This document shows, in pieces, positions 1 through 10,401 of a stretch of DNA of 40,118 nt (positions within the stretch are counted from its first letter, which is position 1; each line of letters starts with the position of its first letter). The translations under genes and the position numbers were made by a program. The notes beneath the pieces are model-generated. The model had not been told where the DNA came from. It saw only the letters and a list, made by a program, of their open reading frames with translations, and did not search any database. This stretch comes from Branchiostoma floridae (Eukaryota > Chordata > Leptocardii > Amphioxiformes > Branchiostomatidae): positions 17,257,507 through 17,297,624 of the forward strand of contig NC_049984.1 of assembly GCF_000003815.2 (NCBI RefSeq). The letters run 5' to 3'.

Positions 1-780
1 TTCGGTTAGGGTTAGGGCTCAGATCTCGGCAACCAAGCACGATATTTCAAAACGGTTTGCAGATTACAAGTACCCACCCATAGACCTTTCAAATGATACC
101 AAGTTTGGCAGCCTTCAAGATAGGTTAGGGTTAGGGCTATTTTAGGGTTAGGGTTAGGGTTGCGGTTAGGGTTAGGGCTCAGATCTCGGCAACCAAGCAC
201 GATATTTCAAAACGGTTTGCAGATTACAAGTACCCACCCATAGACCTTTCAAATGATACCAAGTTTGGCAGCCTTCAAGATAGGTTAGGGTTAGGGCTAT
301 TTTAGGGTTAGGGTTAGGCTTACGGTTAGGGTTAGGGCTCAGATCTCGGCAACCAAGCACGATATTTCAAAACGGTTTGCAGATTACAAGTACCCACCCA
401 TAGACCTTTCAAATGATACCAAGTTTGGCAGCCTTCAAGATAGGTTAGGGTTAGGGCTATTTTAGGGTTAGGGTTAGGGTTGCGGTTAGGGTTAGGGCTC
501 AGATCTCGGCAACCAAGCACGATATTTCAAAACGGTTTGCAGATTACTAGTACCCACCAATAGACCTCTCTAATCTTATCAACTTTGGCCACCTTTTTAA
601 GACACCTTTTGTCCAAATTAGGGTTAGGGTTAGGGCTTATTAAACACATTCATAACTCGCCAACAAAGTACTCAATTTCCAAACTGATTTTTGATTACAG
701 GTACCCACCAATAGACATTTATAATCATATCAATTTTGGCAGCCTTGCTTGTATAAAAGTTACCTTCGGCCAATGATTTC
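1..780. repeat. 160-bp satellite with embedded TTAGGG clusters
   Basis: Three near-identical 160-bp monomers start at about 12, 172 and 332. A fourth (about 492-620) and a fifth (about 630-770) are more divergent. Each monomer joins a roughly 100-bp core, starting near ATCTCGGCAACCAAGCACG, to a block of six to eight TTAGGG-like hexamers. The cluster is cut by the left window edge. The G-rich strand is on the plus strand, so this is not the orientation of a chromosome end at the left side. Interstitial or subtelomeric satellite is the safer reading. Each monomer has an open minus frame, but 160 is not a multiple of three and nothing supports coding. Confidence 0.93.
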
Positions 781-1019
781 ACGGCACCATGGTATTTAAA
801 CATTGAATATGTGATACCGGCTGTTTGTGCTCTTTTAATGAAGAAAAACTCTGACACGTTGTTAAACTTAGTGCCAAATTTTAATTTAAGTTACCAAAAT
901 CATCAACAGGAATTGTACACCTTTGCAAAGAAAAGATTGTTCTACAGAGCCCATGACTAAAATGCCCTTGTTCTCTTCGCCAGAAGAGTATGTTTTTGTC
1001 TACATGGGTATGTATGTAG

Positions 1020-1912
1020 GTCAACAGCATTTAACTCGAGAAATTGTGGATGGAACTTTGTGACTTTTAATAGGTGTGTAGCGGTTGTCGAAAGGAATGC
1101 CAAGTTCGAAAACAGTTTACCTGGCGTTTTCCTACGGTACTGCAGCGAGCTTGGTATGTATTTTGCGGTTTGGTTTGGGCAGCATAAGTCAAAATGCAGC
1201 TGGGCGAATTTCACGATACTTGGTAGGTGTGAAGCGGTTTTGATGAGGAAGGTCAAGTGCAAAAAGGGTTTACCTGGCTCTTACTTACGGTGCTGTAGCG
1301 GGATTTGTGCGGGAAGTGCGTTTGTCTGTGGACAAGATAACTCGAGAACCCTTAAATGGATCCTGATGATATTTGGTAGGTGGGTGGGGGCCAGAAAAAC
1401 GAAGGTTAAGTTCGATAATGGCCTCCCTAGTGGCTGCCTAAGGTACGGCAGCAAAACTTTTAATTTTGACACTTCTGGACATGCTGTGGTCATCATTTTG
1501 AGTGGTAGATAGCCCTTGGGGCAGAGAGTAAGTGCTGTGAGTTTGGACCCCCTAGCAGCTTTTTGGGAATTGCAGGCACCAATTTCCTTTCAAACTTTGG
1601 ACGAGAATAACTCGAGATCGTGTTGACGGATCATCAGGATTTTGGTGTGTAGATAGAATGAGTGATGACTTACACAATGTAATACTTATTATGCAAATCA
1701 GCAGCTAACTTGCATAATTCATGAGGAAAGTTCATAAATCCATGCCAACAGCATATAACTCAAGAAGTTGTGTATGGATTTTCATGATATTTGGTATTTG
1801 GGTAGCGGTTGAGGAAAAAAAGGCTACGTTAAAAAATAGCTGGCGTAGCATTTTTGTTAGGACGGTGTGTGGGTCCGTTTGTTTGTGGAATGCATAACTC
1901 GATAAGCCTTGT
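1020..1912 (+). repeat. Divergent ~150-bp tandem repeat family (ATAACTCGAGA... type)
   Basis: Related phrases recur at about 1034, 1337, 1607, 1757 and 1895 (AACTCGAGA or AACTCAAGA), with a degenerate one near 1187. Each is followed 35-45 bases later by GATATTTGGTAGGTGG-like sequence, then by AAGTTCGAAAA-like sequence and CTACGGTACTGCAGC-like sequence. Spacing is roughly 138-155 bases or twice that. Copies are far more diverged than in the flanking 160-bp satellite. Reverse-orientation relatives lie at about 3245-3291 and 20617-20667. The open plus frame at 1060-1512 follows the repeat and is not credible as a gene. Confidence 0.7.
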
Positions 1913-2715
1913 TTAGAGATTACGATAAAATCTTAATTAAACTGATCAAAAACATAACCAGTTACTATGCACCATAACTATAAAACCGTCATGTCTTATA
2001 AAACCTTTTAATCTAGTATATATATGTTACCATTCTTAATAGCATGTATACTTAGCGACAGATTTTGACAAAACGGATGACATATCGATAAGCCTCGTGC
2101 TCATACACCAACATCATTGTAATGTACTTGCGATAACCTTATGTTTGTACTGACCCCAACTTCAACAACGCTACCAACAAGTATGTAATATATGTAACTA
2201 TTAAAACTGAATTCCCCTATCCCCTAACACACCAACTAAAGTAAGCATCGGCGAAAAGAGCTAGGGCTAAACAAAGGCTAGAAAGAAATTTCAAGTTCCG
2301 TAGCGGCTTTCGTTTCACATAATTATTTTTGCCGTTTAAGCTTCCCTTAACATCTTCTTGAATCTGATTTGGCGATGGATCGTTGCATGTTGTTTGAAAT
2401 ATTCATGGCAGAGTATGCATATGTTGAGCAGTTATCGTTCTGGAAACTGACAGAGGTCCCTTTTCTCTGGACGACGATCGTTGAGCAATCGTACAGCGAC
2501 CAAAATTGCATTTGTGTGACCCTTGATTTTTATATGTATCGGAAAATGATGCCAGATGTAAATTTATGACTTGAAAGACAACAAAACACACCAAAATGTA
2601 AAATTGTTCTTTTGAAATTCGTTGAGCGATTTGTGAAATCTTTGGTTGCTCAGTGGTCGCAGAGCAGTAATCAAAGGAAAATATGGAGTGAAACGAAAGC
2701 TTTTTAAACCCAGTT
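1913..2715. other. Non-coding stretch, nothing recognised
   Basis: AT-rich sequence downstream of the collagen-like gene's stop codon (the gene is on the minus strand). I see no exon with paired splice sites and no clear repeat. The short open frames here look random. Confidence 0.5.
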
Positions 2716-3194
2716 TTACTTGACGCAGACCACGCAAGTGAGCTCCCTCCCCTGTGCGTAGGCAGGGCACGGCAGGGACCCGCAGTGGGCTTCCGTGGGG
2801 TAGAAGAGCGCTCCATCCTGGTTGCCGTGGCCGCCCTGTGCCGCTTGAGGCTGCTTATCCATGCAGACGAACTCCTTGGAGCCGGCGTGGTCGCGGAATT
2901 CTGCCATCAGGTACCCGTCGTACTCGAGGTACCAGCCGTCTGGGCAGGTTTTGCGGGCGGGGATCATCAGCACGCTGTTGTGGTAGGTGTGACAGACGGA
3001 ACACACCACGTTCTGGTCGTGCAGGGACCGGTCTCCGAACGGGACGTCGGCCGTTATCTGGTACTCAGCGCCGTAAATCCACGCCGAGTATCCTTGGAAC
3101 CCATCCTGGTATTTTCCCCACTGCGGGTTCCTCGGCAGACACAGGTAGTTGGTCCCACCGCCGGACTGCCCGTACCAAGTACCGCCTGCTACAC
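2716..3194 (-). CDS. Last exon of collagen-like gene: cysteine-rich C-terminal domain
   Basis: The exon opens after acceptor TCTCCCCAG and runs 479 nt to a TAA at 2718-2716. Landmarks in order are GGTWYGQSGGGTNYLCLP, then QWGKYQDGFQGYSAWIYGAE, VCSVCHTY, CPDGWYLEYDGYLM, FVCMD, HCGSLPC and CVVCVK (nine cysteines). This pattern recalls the C-terminal domain shared by short-chain collagen C4-like proteins of sponges, molluscs and lancelets. GC content is much higher than in the flanks. The domain's binding partner is unknown to me. Confidence 0.88.
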
Positions 3195-6100
3195 CTGGGG
3201 AGAATAGACGTCTTTGTCGTTAAAGCATCAAGAGATAAGCTATCTACATACCAAAAATCATGACGATTCGCCATCCCATTATTGAGTTATTCTCTAACAA
3301 AGTCTGAAAATCAACGGGCTCCTGCAGTTTCAAAAAAAACACCAGGGAAGCCAATACATACACTACTGACTTTCTGCCCCAAGAGCAGTCAAATTCACGA
3401 CCATAGCATATATATATATATACACACATACAGCCGCTACCGAATACATAACCTTCTTGGCGAAGGTAATTAAGTACATTCTCCTACGCAGAGGCAGTAG
3501 TGACAGCCGGAAAAGAGGGTGCTTCTTTCTTGTGTTGTCGTGCACTTTCCACTCTATAACCACATAACCACTTGCTTAGATCGGTAGTTAGGCTTGCCTT
3601 TTTATACACGTTTCTGGTTGTGTGTCGTTTCTTCTGTTTTTCTGTGACGGAAGCTATGTAACATTGTACCTTATCATATTGGCTTCAAGAGATTTTCTTT
3701 TTTTATTCTTGAAGATAATAAGCACACACATCTTACCACTGTAGACAGTAGTAGCACTATTGGGACAGCGGTTCCTTCCCCAACGGATATAAACACCTCC
3801 TGTGTCAAACGAGAATAGGGAAAAGCACAACATGTTGATTTTGGTCATTTAAGTAGGCTTTTTTTGTCGTTTGGACATCCATTCTAAACAATTTGCAGAT
3901 TTTGAGTGAGTTGTACATGTATTCAATAACTTGTGTCGTGAAATCTGTGGCATTGTGGACGAAAAACATCTAAAAATGCATTATCACAGAATGTTGACAC
4001 AATTAGCAGTTCAACCAATGAAAAAACGGCAATTATAGCTTTGACCAATAAGAGAGTGGCAGCATGTCCGTCAAATATTTGCATATTTATGTTTTTCATA
4101 GACGGGTATTTAGTACCTAGATATAGAACATTACTATAGACTAGCAACGTAGTTTTATATTCATTGTTTGTTTCGCTTATAAGTAATTTTTTGTTTGTAC
4201 ACTATCAATCGTGCTATTAAAATGTTGGCCCTTCGAACATCCGCCGGCCCCCTAGCGGAGAAGCCTCAGTTGCAGTGAGGGACAGCGGAGTTTGCGTTAC
4301 ACTGAATACACAGTCAGTAATTGTTGTTCGCTTGCAGTTAGGGCAGAAACCCAAGCTAACAAGAAGTTTGCCAGTACCTAGGTTGAGAATATAGTACAAA
4401 ATGGTAACGAATAAGTGTCTTTATTTACCTGTGACTGCCACAGTACGTTTCTCACCAGGTGCACCCTAGCAAAAGAAATGACATTTCATTGATTATTCCG
4501 ACTTGTAACCAACATATTCAAGAAAGTTTTCACAAGAAGCCACATAGAAGAATTATACTTGAAGTGCTGAGTGCAATTAATTCATTTCTGAACAAAGATC
4601 AAGATTTTTAGCTCCTTGATAAACTGATTTTTGTCCATACCTGGGATCCCGCCGGAAGTCCGTTTCGCAATTCTGTTGGAGAGCAAGAAGACGATGAGTT
4701 CGTTAATAAACAGATTCAAGAACATTTCGACCGTCTACATGATTCAGCTCTTAAACAGTTATTTATAGCAAAACGTACGCATTACTGATTTTACCTGTAT
4801 CTATTTCTACATCAGACGACTAGTCCCATGAGTCTAGGCGGTATTGTTTTTAGATAATCATCTTTATTAAGGGTCTTTAATTTTGATAAAGAGGTACTAA
4901 CAATGTAAAGCTTACATTAGTGTTATTCTGTGCAATCAAAAGTAAGCAATTAAGTCGTTGGTTGATTAAAACCTTTCATTATTGCATTATTACTATTATT
5001 ATAAGCAAATTAACAAAAGCCTGTCCGTCCTAGATAAACGTACCTGAAATCTTGGTCAGAATGTCGTCCAAATTGGACAAAGACCTCTTCTGACGTTTGT
5101 GCACAGACTCAGTAGTGGGGTCGTCACCAGGGCCTACTGCCTCCGGGCCGTTAGAACCGGTCTGGGAGGGACACACATCACAATGGCATAGCGTCATATC
5201 AGAATAATTGTGAAGGAACATACATGCGACAGAGACATGATACATAGCGCCAGGCGCGCATAATTCTGTTAAACCGCACATACAAATCATCATCATAATC
5301 CATCATGCCGCTGGAAATTTTACCAACCACAAGTATATAGAAACTCAGACGTACACACACACACAGACACACAGACAGACACATAAGCACAAGGGGACCC
5401 CTTTTTATGTGGAACATTTCTGCATGAGACTTTTTCGTGGGGGACATTTCTGCATGGGAGACACATTTTCAGGGAGGACATTTCTGCGTGAGTGCACATT
5501 TTCATGGGGGACATTTTTACAAGGGGGTCACTTTTTCACGGGGGCATTTCTACATTGGGGAGAATTTTTCATGGTGGACATTTCTGCAAGGGGACACTTT
5601 TACGGGGGACATTTCTACAGCGCATTATATATACTCACACATGCACTTTTTCACTTTTTCAAAATTCTTTTACTTCCCGACTACAAAGCGTGGACTCTAC
5701 CCACTACACCATGTACATGGGGTGAATCAGTACAACTAGAGAATGCGTTTTTCTTTCTAGATGCAGACGAGCAGTGGAGCACAGCTTTTCTCTGATGGAC
5801 AGAAAAAGGGGCGTTGTCGCAAAGCCCACATTGATACAGTTAGCATGCTTGGCAGTATGCACAAAATTAATTTGAACAGAAAAGATTTAGAGAGATGAAT
5901 TTTTTTGATCCAGCCTTGTGTACAACGTCAACATGTGTCTAGTACGGCGCGTTGGCGCGAAGCCCCACATTGATACCGCCCGCATGCGCTAATAAACCGA
6001 AAACATTTACCGAGATGTTCTTGGATCTTTCTTATCGAGCTTGTGTACAACGTCAACTGACTACAAGTACTTATTTACCTTTCTTTCTCTTCTCGAGTTA

Positions 6101-6905
6101 CGTTCCTTACTTTTCTTTCTGAAGGCAGACGACTTAAAAGTGAAGCCAAACTTTTCTATGATTGAGAGAAAACAGAAGACAGAAAAGGGGCGTTGTCGCG
6201 AAGCCACACATTAATACAGCCAGCATGCTTGGCAAAATGCTCAAAGTTAATTTGAACAGATTTACAGAGATGGTCATGATTTGCAGCTTGTGTACAACGT
6301 CAACTGCGTACAAGTACTTACTTTTCATTCTCTACGCAGACGACTTAAAAGTTGAGCACGACCTTTTCTATGATTGACAGAAAAGGGGGCGTTGTCGCGA
6401 AGCCCCACATTAATACAGCCGCAACATGCTTGGTAGCATGCACAAAGAAAACAGAAAGAGATTTACAGAGATGTTCATGTATCTTTCAGGATTTTTTTCA
6501 ATCCAGCTTGCGTACAACGTACAACTGCGTGCAAATACTTACATCGTGGATCGGTGCTTCAAGCATGGCGATTTTTTCCATCAGCACCAGTGTTTCCCGA
6601 CGGTCTTCTTCGGCCCTCATTTTGAAGCTCGCAACCTCTTCGAGATCTCGCTCTGCCGCCATCTTCAGGCTTTGGATCTCTTGTTGATCCCGCTCGGCGC
6701 TCGCCTTGAGGATCATGATCTCCTCGTGATCCTTCGCCATCTGCTGGCTCATGTTGTTCAGGACCAGCGCCAGCGCTAGGGCGGCGGTGACGAGCGCGAC
6801 CACCCCGAACACTCCCGCCAGACTCACCCGGGAACCGGCGGCGCGCTCACCGCTAGGTGGCGCTCCATACTCGACAGGACCGTAGAACACCTTCTCTGCA
6901 CTCAT
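2716..6905 (-). CDS. Type II membrane protein with mini-collagen and cysteine-rich C-terminal domain (five exons)
   Basis: Exons in transcription order are 6905-6543, 5161-5044, 4673-4642, 4465-4429 and 3194-2716. All junctions are GT/AG, phases fit throughout, and the product is 342 residues. Seen: cytosolic residues 1-28; one hydrophobic segment (~29-50); a charged heptad-like coiled coil (~55-118); RQKR at 144-147 (furin R-X-K-R); Gly-X-Y triplets near 165-177; and a C-terminal domain of about 155 residues with nine cysteines. The last domain resembles proteins named short-chain collagen C4-like in invertebrates (recalled family). The overall plan resembles transmembrane collagens whose ectodomains are shed by furin; that function is inferred. 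Extra collagen exons may lie unseen in the introns, since only three uninterrupted triplets are present. Intron 1 carries tandem duplications. The gene model is strong; the name is less sure. Confidence 0.8.
3195..4428 (-). other. Last intron of the collagen-like gene
   Basis: About 1.2 kb between exon 4 and the terminal exon. It contains the short repeat fragment at 3245-3291 and a (TA)n microsatellite near 3408-3422. A pair GCTTCTCCGCTAG/GGGGCCGG near 4245 looks like an acceptor on the minus strand, but I could not find a matching donor. No further exon is claimed. Confidence 0.5.
3245..3291 (-). repeat. Reverse-orientation fragment of the ATAACTC repeat family
   Basis: Read on the minus strand it runs GAGAATAACTCAATAATGGG, then ATCGTCATGATTTTTGGTATGTAG. 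That is the same order and spacing as the plus-strand copies near 1337 and 1757. It sits in the last intron of the collagen-like gene. Confidence 0.6.
4429..4465 (-). CDS. Exon 4 of collagen-like gene (37-nt collagenous mini-exon)
   Basis: Bounded by acceptor TTTTGCTAG and donor CAG|GTAAAT. It enters in phase 0 and leaves in phase 1, reading GAPGEKRTVAVT plus a split Gly codon. GAPGEK continues the Gly-X-Y pattern from exon 3, and the split codon completes exactly with the first two bases of the last exon. Confidence 0.74.
4642..4673 (-). CDS. Exon 3 of collagen-like gene (32-nt mini-exon)
   Basis: The acceptor CTCTCCAACAG and the donor CAG|GTATGG bound 32 nt. Joined in phase 1 to exon 2 it reads ELRNGLPAGSQ, ending in phase 0. 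It supplies the first Gly-X-Y-like residues. It was found by splice sites and phase only, so confidence is lower than for the long exons. Confidence 0.7.
5044..5161 (-). CDS. Exon 2 of collagen-like gene with furin-type site
   Basis: The 118-nt exon lies between acceptor CCCTCCCAG and donor CAG|GTACGT, enters in phase 0 and leaves in phase 1. It encodes a Gly/Pro/Asp-rich linker, then HKRQKRSLSNLDDILTKIS. The RQKR motif matches the furin consensus, and the residues after it look like a short helix. This places a potential shedding site between the coiled-coil stalk and the collagenous/C-terminal part. Confidence 0.82.
5405..5625. repeat. Imperfect ~17-bp minisatellite in intron 1
   Basis: About twelve degenerate units of the type GGACATTTCTGCATGGG or GGACACTTTTACGGG run head to tail. 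The translation looks repetitive for the same reason (GHF or GTF words) and should not be taken as a protein. A short (CA)n-like tract (5353-5385) lies just to the left. Confidence 0.85.
5764..6543 (-). repeat. Four tandem copies of a ~200-bp intronic unit beside exon 1
   Basis: Copies begin near 5764, 5941 (shorter), 6126 and 6337. They share GCAGACGACTTAAAAGT, AGGGGCGTTGTCGCGAAGCC, CATGCTTGGCA, GATTTACAGAGATG and TTGTGTACAACGTCAACTG. The rightmost copy ends at the donor site of exon 1. At least one other copy carries a donor-like AAGTAAGTACTTG in the same place, so the array looks like repeated duplication of the exon 1/intron 1 boundary without the exon's coding part. A short similar piece (AAAAGGGGGCGTTGTC) recurs at 8478. 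Confidence 0.8.
6543..6905 (-). CDS. Exon 1 of collagen-like gene: cytosolic tail, membrane anchor, coiled coil
   Basis: The ATG at 6905-6903 opens 121 codons, ending in phase 0 at CACGAT before the donor GTAAGT (6542-6537). The protein starts MSAEKVFYGP and has a 20-residue Val/Ala/Leu segment with no preceding cleavable-signal features. A possible N-glycosylation sequon (NMS) sits just outside it, followed by an acidic/basic heptad stretch. GC content is clearly higher than in the surrounding intron sequence, as expected of an exon. Type II topology is inferred from the positive residues before the anchor. Confidence 0.85.
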
Positions 6906-7498
6906 TTTACAGTATTTCTAATGATACTGAGAATTTAAAAAGGCTAATTTACTTCGCTTAAGTCTACGCGGTCTCCACGACAGGAAGACCCAACCTGCTC
7001 CTAGGATGGGCTGCTGGCAAAGTGGACTAATACGCTAAAGACGGGCAGTCGACGGGTACTACTATGCAAATGATGNNNNNNNNNNNNNNNNNNNNNNNNN
7101 NNNNNNNNNNNNNNNNNNNNNNNNNNNNNNNNNNNNNNNNNNNNNNNNNNNNNNNNNNNNNNNNNNNNNNNNNNNAGCAAGGATGCATATATAAGAGAAA
7201 GTAGTCTATAACCTACATTTATATTACACAACAACAAATGATAACTGTTTCAAAACTGTTGTCATTTGTACAGGTGAGGCAAAAATAATGTTGATAACAA
7301 GAGATATTACTGTCATTTCTACCCCATTCCACTAGGGAGACGACCTCATCGCGACCTGACGGATTTCATAGATTACAAAAACATTATTTTTGCCCTTTGT
7401 GTATTTTGTTGTCTTTTTCATCATATTTCTAATACTTTGTATGACATTTCTATCATGGAACCAAGTGTTACACCGTGAAACCCAACTTATGATATGCG
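6906..7498. other. Upstream region of the collagen-like gene, with a 100-N gap
   Basis: Presumed promoter side of the minus-strand gene. The run of exactly 100 N at 7076-7175 is probably a placeholder of unknown true length. I see no clear TATA box or exon here. Confidence 0.5.
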
Positions 7499-7669
7499 CA
7501 CATTTCCAAACCGGGGATTGGTGTTAAGAAACGAAAACTAAAAGTGTATACCTATGAATAAACACAAATGATGCCCAGGACTCTTCCTTTTACGTTTTGT
7601 GTATTTCGTTGTCTTTTATATCATACGTTTCGAATCCGAAAGCTGCCGGGGCCCCGGTTAGGAAATGTG
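7499..7669. mobile_element. MITE-like element, 171 bp, copy A
   Basis: Ends are CACATTTCCAAACCGGGG on the left and its near-perfect reverse complement (17 of 18 positions) on the right. Length and TIR match the element at 10402-10573. No coding capacity and no convincing target duplication, so the superfamily is not assigned. Confidence 0.68.
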
Positions 7670-7759
7670 GTGTAGACCTCAGGACCGCTTTACACTGGTC
7701 TAAAGAGGAAACAAGGGCCATGTGACGGTATTTTCACGAACCGACGTGCGCCGCCCAAT

Positions 7760-7790
7760 CCCCCCCCCCTTCAGCATGAGGGGGGGGGGG
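7760..7790. other. C10/G11 hairpin-forming tract
   Basis: Ten C (7760-7769) and T are followed by an 8-base loop, then A and eleven G (7780-7790). The arms are perfectly complementary. The structure would form a very stable hairpin, and the G run could join G-quadruplexes. It may equally mark an assembly join or a sequencing-error site, as homopolymers of this length are error-prone. Confidence 0.8.
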
Positions 7791-8784
7791 CGTGAGATTC
7801 TTCTTGTGTCTAGAGACAAACCGTGACCGTCATAGGAGGTCGTGGATCCTATTATAATGATATACTGGCCCGTAGCAATAGAAACATGTTTTCCTCATAC
7901 TTTTCGTTTGAGACATTGAAAGTCCTTGAATGTTCCAAGTGGTATGGCCTGCCGCCAGTGACTGCTTCTTTAGTGTTCTCCTGTCTCCTGGTGTAGATTT
8001 GTCAAAGTCCCAAATTTGCGACCTTTTCAGGTCTAAATGCTGAATCTTCTCAGTTAATTGAGAAATCACCCATTTACTTTGTACGGAGTTTTCTGAAACA
8101 AGACGTGAAATATTCATTTATCAAATCAGCAGGTTAATCAGCTTGTGATATATTGTGACAAGCTTGAAAGGTAACGTTGCCTATCAACAAGTAATTGATA
8201 GACCAGGAGAGCAACATTCGTACATTGTCTATTCTCTGTTATCAAAGACGCTATTTAATATGTAGGGCATATGTATGACATAGTGACATTTACAAAATGG
8301 AGAACTTATGTTACAAAAGCATAGGATATACAAATACATGCACTGTTGGATGCACATAGTCATATCCCCAGATGATATTAATACACACTGAAAGTGTGAG
8401 GAAGTTTGAAAAAACTGTCTCAGGCAACCATGGTATGACCAAATCAGGCTGGTTTAGTGCCACAGTATTATTTGCAGAAAAGGGGGCGTTGTCAGCAGAC
8501 AAAGTGGAGAACATCTAAAAGCTACACAGTTCAAGGGACAGTGAACATGTAGGGCATTATGTTGAGCTCCTGTCCTTGGTACTGATCTGGTTTCTAGACT
8601 GATGGCAACGCCTGGAGCTACGGTACCGCCTCCTATTCTCCAAGCAGAGATTGCGGTCTTGTAGTGGATGCAATGTTTCTTCTGCCTCCCTCCACAGATC
8701 AAAGAAGATCGCTGCTACAACTAGCCAACTTACCGTAACCTCTGCTTTTAGAATACTGTATCCGGCAGGTAGCAGTTATAGCTA
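7791..8784. other. Non-coding stretch, nothing recognised
   Basis: Short open frames occur on the minus strand (7830-8117, 8311-8702), but none has convincing splice sites or domains. A fragment of the collagen gene's intronic repeat (AAAAGGGGGCGTTGTC) is at 8478-8493. Confidence 0.5.
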
Positions 8785-9696
8785 CAGTCAAACCTGTCTA
8801 TAGCGGCCACTCAAGGGACTGGCCAAAATTGGCCACTATAGAGAGGTGGCCCCTATAGAGAATATGCTAATTAATTGACCACAAGCAATAAGTTACACAT
8901 GGTTCTAGTACCCACTGATCTTTATTCACATAATACAGTACTGTACATGTACTGCAATGATTTTTACACTATATGTATTAAGAAAACAAAAGCTATAAAA
9001 AATTTTAAATGTTCTACACTTGATATTGTCTGAAGAGACCGGTATCGTAAAATTTATTTGATTTTTCGTCTTGTATTCTTTGATAATTCGCCGTCCGTGT
9101 GTTCCCGCTCGCGTTCACACGTACGCGTCAGATTCGCCCATTATGCTAATGTGGTACTCACAAGAAAAGTCTCGTCATTTTAGACTTATCTCTTAATAAA
9201 TGTAAGAATAAAATCCACCATAGTCTGAAGTTCATATCATTTTGTCTTTGTAACAATTTATTTAGAAAGTTTTTGTGATGTAAATTAACCTAAGCGATAG
9301 TGTATTAGAACGTAACTTTAACACAATTTACCTCCATAATATTGGTGTCGTCTATTGACCTTATATGACCTCGTTTGTCAGCGGGTAAGGGTAGCGCCAG
9401 TTTACGAAGTTTTGTTTTGAAATTAAGTCAAAGAGGTTTTAAATCCGGCGTAGGGTGACGATACGGCCGCTGTATATGGCCGAACGTGTGCCGAAACATA
9501 GATCAGCGGTCCGCGTGGCCGTAATCGGCAGTGTTTTTGTACCTGCGGGACCGGAAATCGTGTGGCCGTGGCCGCGTTGGACAGGTGGCCGCTAAGCCTA
9601 TTTCTTAATCATTACGAATCCAAGGGACCGACAAAAAGTGGCCACTATGGGCAGGTGGCCGTTATGCAAAGGTGGCCGCTAATACAGGTTTGACTG
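8785..9696. mobile_element. pogo-like (Tc1/mariner superfamily) non-autonomous DNA transposon
   Basis: The element starts CAGTCAAACCTGTCTATAGC and ends in the inverted form GGTTTGACTG, with TA on both sides (8783-8784 and 9697-9698). Sub-terminal copies of GTGGCC and GGCCACTATAGAGAGGTGGC repeat near both ends. Total length is 912 bp and no transposase frame is visible. TIRs beginning CAGT..AACCT with TA duplications are typical of the pogo/Tigger group, which is recalled family knowledge. A diverged terminal fragment lies at 36823-36853. Confidence 0.85.
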
Positions 9697-10401
9697 TATA
9701 TCCTCTCCGGGGATAATACACACTTAGAATGATCAACCCCTAACAAATACGGACATGGCTTCGGCATACATACATGCCTGGCTGCCTCTTACCTCTGTTT
9801 GCACGTGGCTTCAATAGATTGCCCTACTTGTAAGACCTCTGTCGTTAAACTCTATTGATAACATTGGCAATCATTGAAATAAAGGAGAACCGGCAACAAA
9901 AACTGCCCCTCCTTCTGTAATGGAACATTCCTATTGCCTAAACCGCCACATTGTCACACCAACTTACTACAGTAACCATATCAATGAGGCTTGTGTGATG
10001 GCAAGAACAAAAGTCAGACTTATCAAGCCTCTACTAGTTCTAGCAGCCCTTCTACTTGGGTCAGGCCCACGGAAGCTTTGTAGCGAACACCTCTAAGTCC
10101 TAATCCTGTTAATTAATGCATATTTGCTAAAATGAACCGATTACTACTAAGTACTGTCAGGCTGGGAACTGTCACCATGGTAATGAAGGTTGTGATGACT
10201 GGTTTCTATGGACTGATTTTCATAGTGGAAAATAACCACGAGCTCCTATTGGATGGCTTTTTAAAGTAGTAGATAATCCTGAGCTCCTGTTGGTCACTCC
10301 AGGAAAGTTCGCTTGAGTGACAGGTGAATGACCGCAAGCTCTCGAGCAGGAGGCCGAGGTCAATCAACACCTGACAACGAGAGATTGTGTAAGACCTACG
10401 T
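9697..10401. other. Non-coding stretch, nothing recognised
   Basis: Mixed-composition sequence between two transposon remnants. No exon, tRNA or clear repeat was found. GAGCTCCTATTGGATGG (10239) and GAGCTCCTGTTGGTCAC (10282) form a weak local duplication. Confidence 0.5.

Noticed and set aside
1-20. A chromosome end at the left edge
   Set aside because: The G-rich telomere strand would have to be on the minus strand at a left end. Here TTAGGG is on the plus strand and is spaced by satellite cores.
12-520. Three repeated 62-residue open frames on the minus strand
   Set aside because: They follow the 160-bp satellite, whose length is not a multiple of three, and much of the text is translated TTAGGG.
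2754-3263. Long Arg/Gly-rich plus-strand frames
   Set aside because: Shadows of the GC-rich last exon of the collagen-like gene on the minus strand, which has splice sites and recognisable motifs.
4224-4246. Possible extra collagen exon (minus strand acceptor GCTTCTCCGCTAG)
   Set aside because: No matching donor was found and the reading soon loses the Gly-X-Y pattern. Exon 4 joins the last exon perfectly without it.
5409-5795. Open plus-strand frame rich in GHF and GTF words
   Set aside because: It is the translation of the ~17-bp minisatellite.
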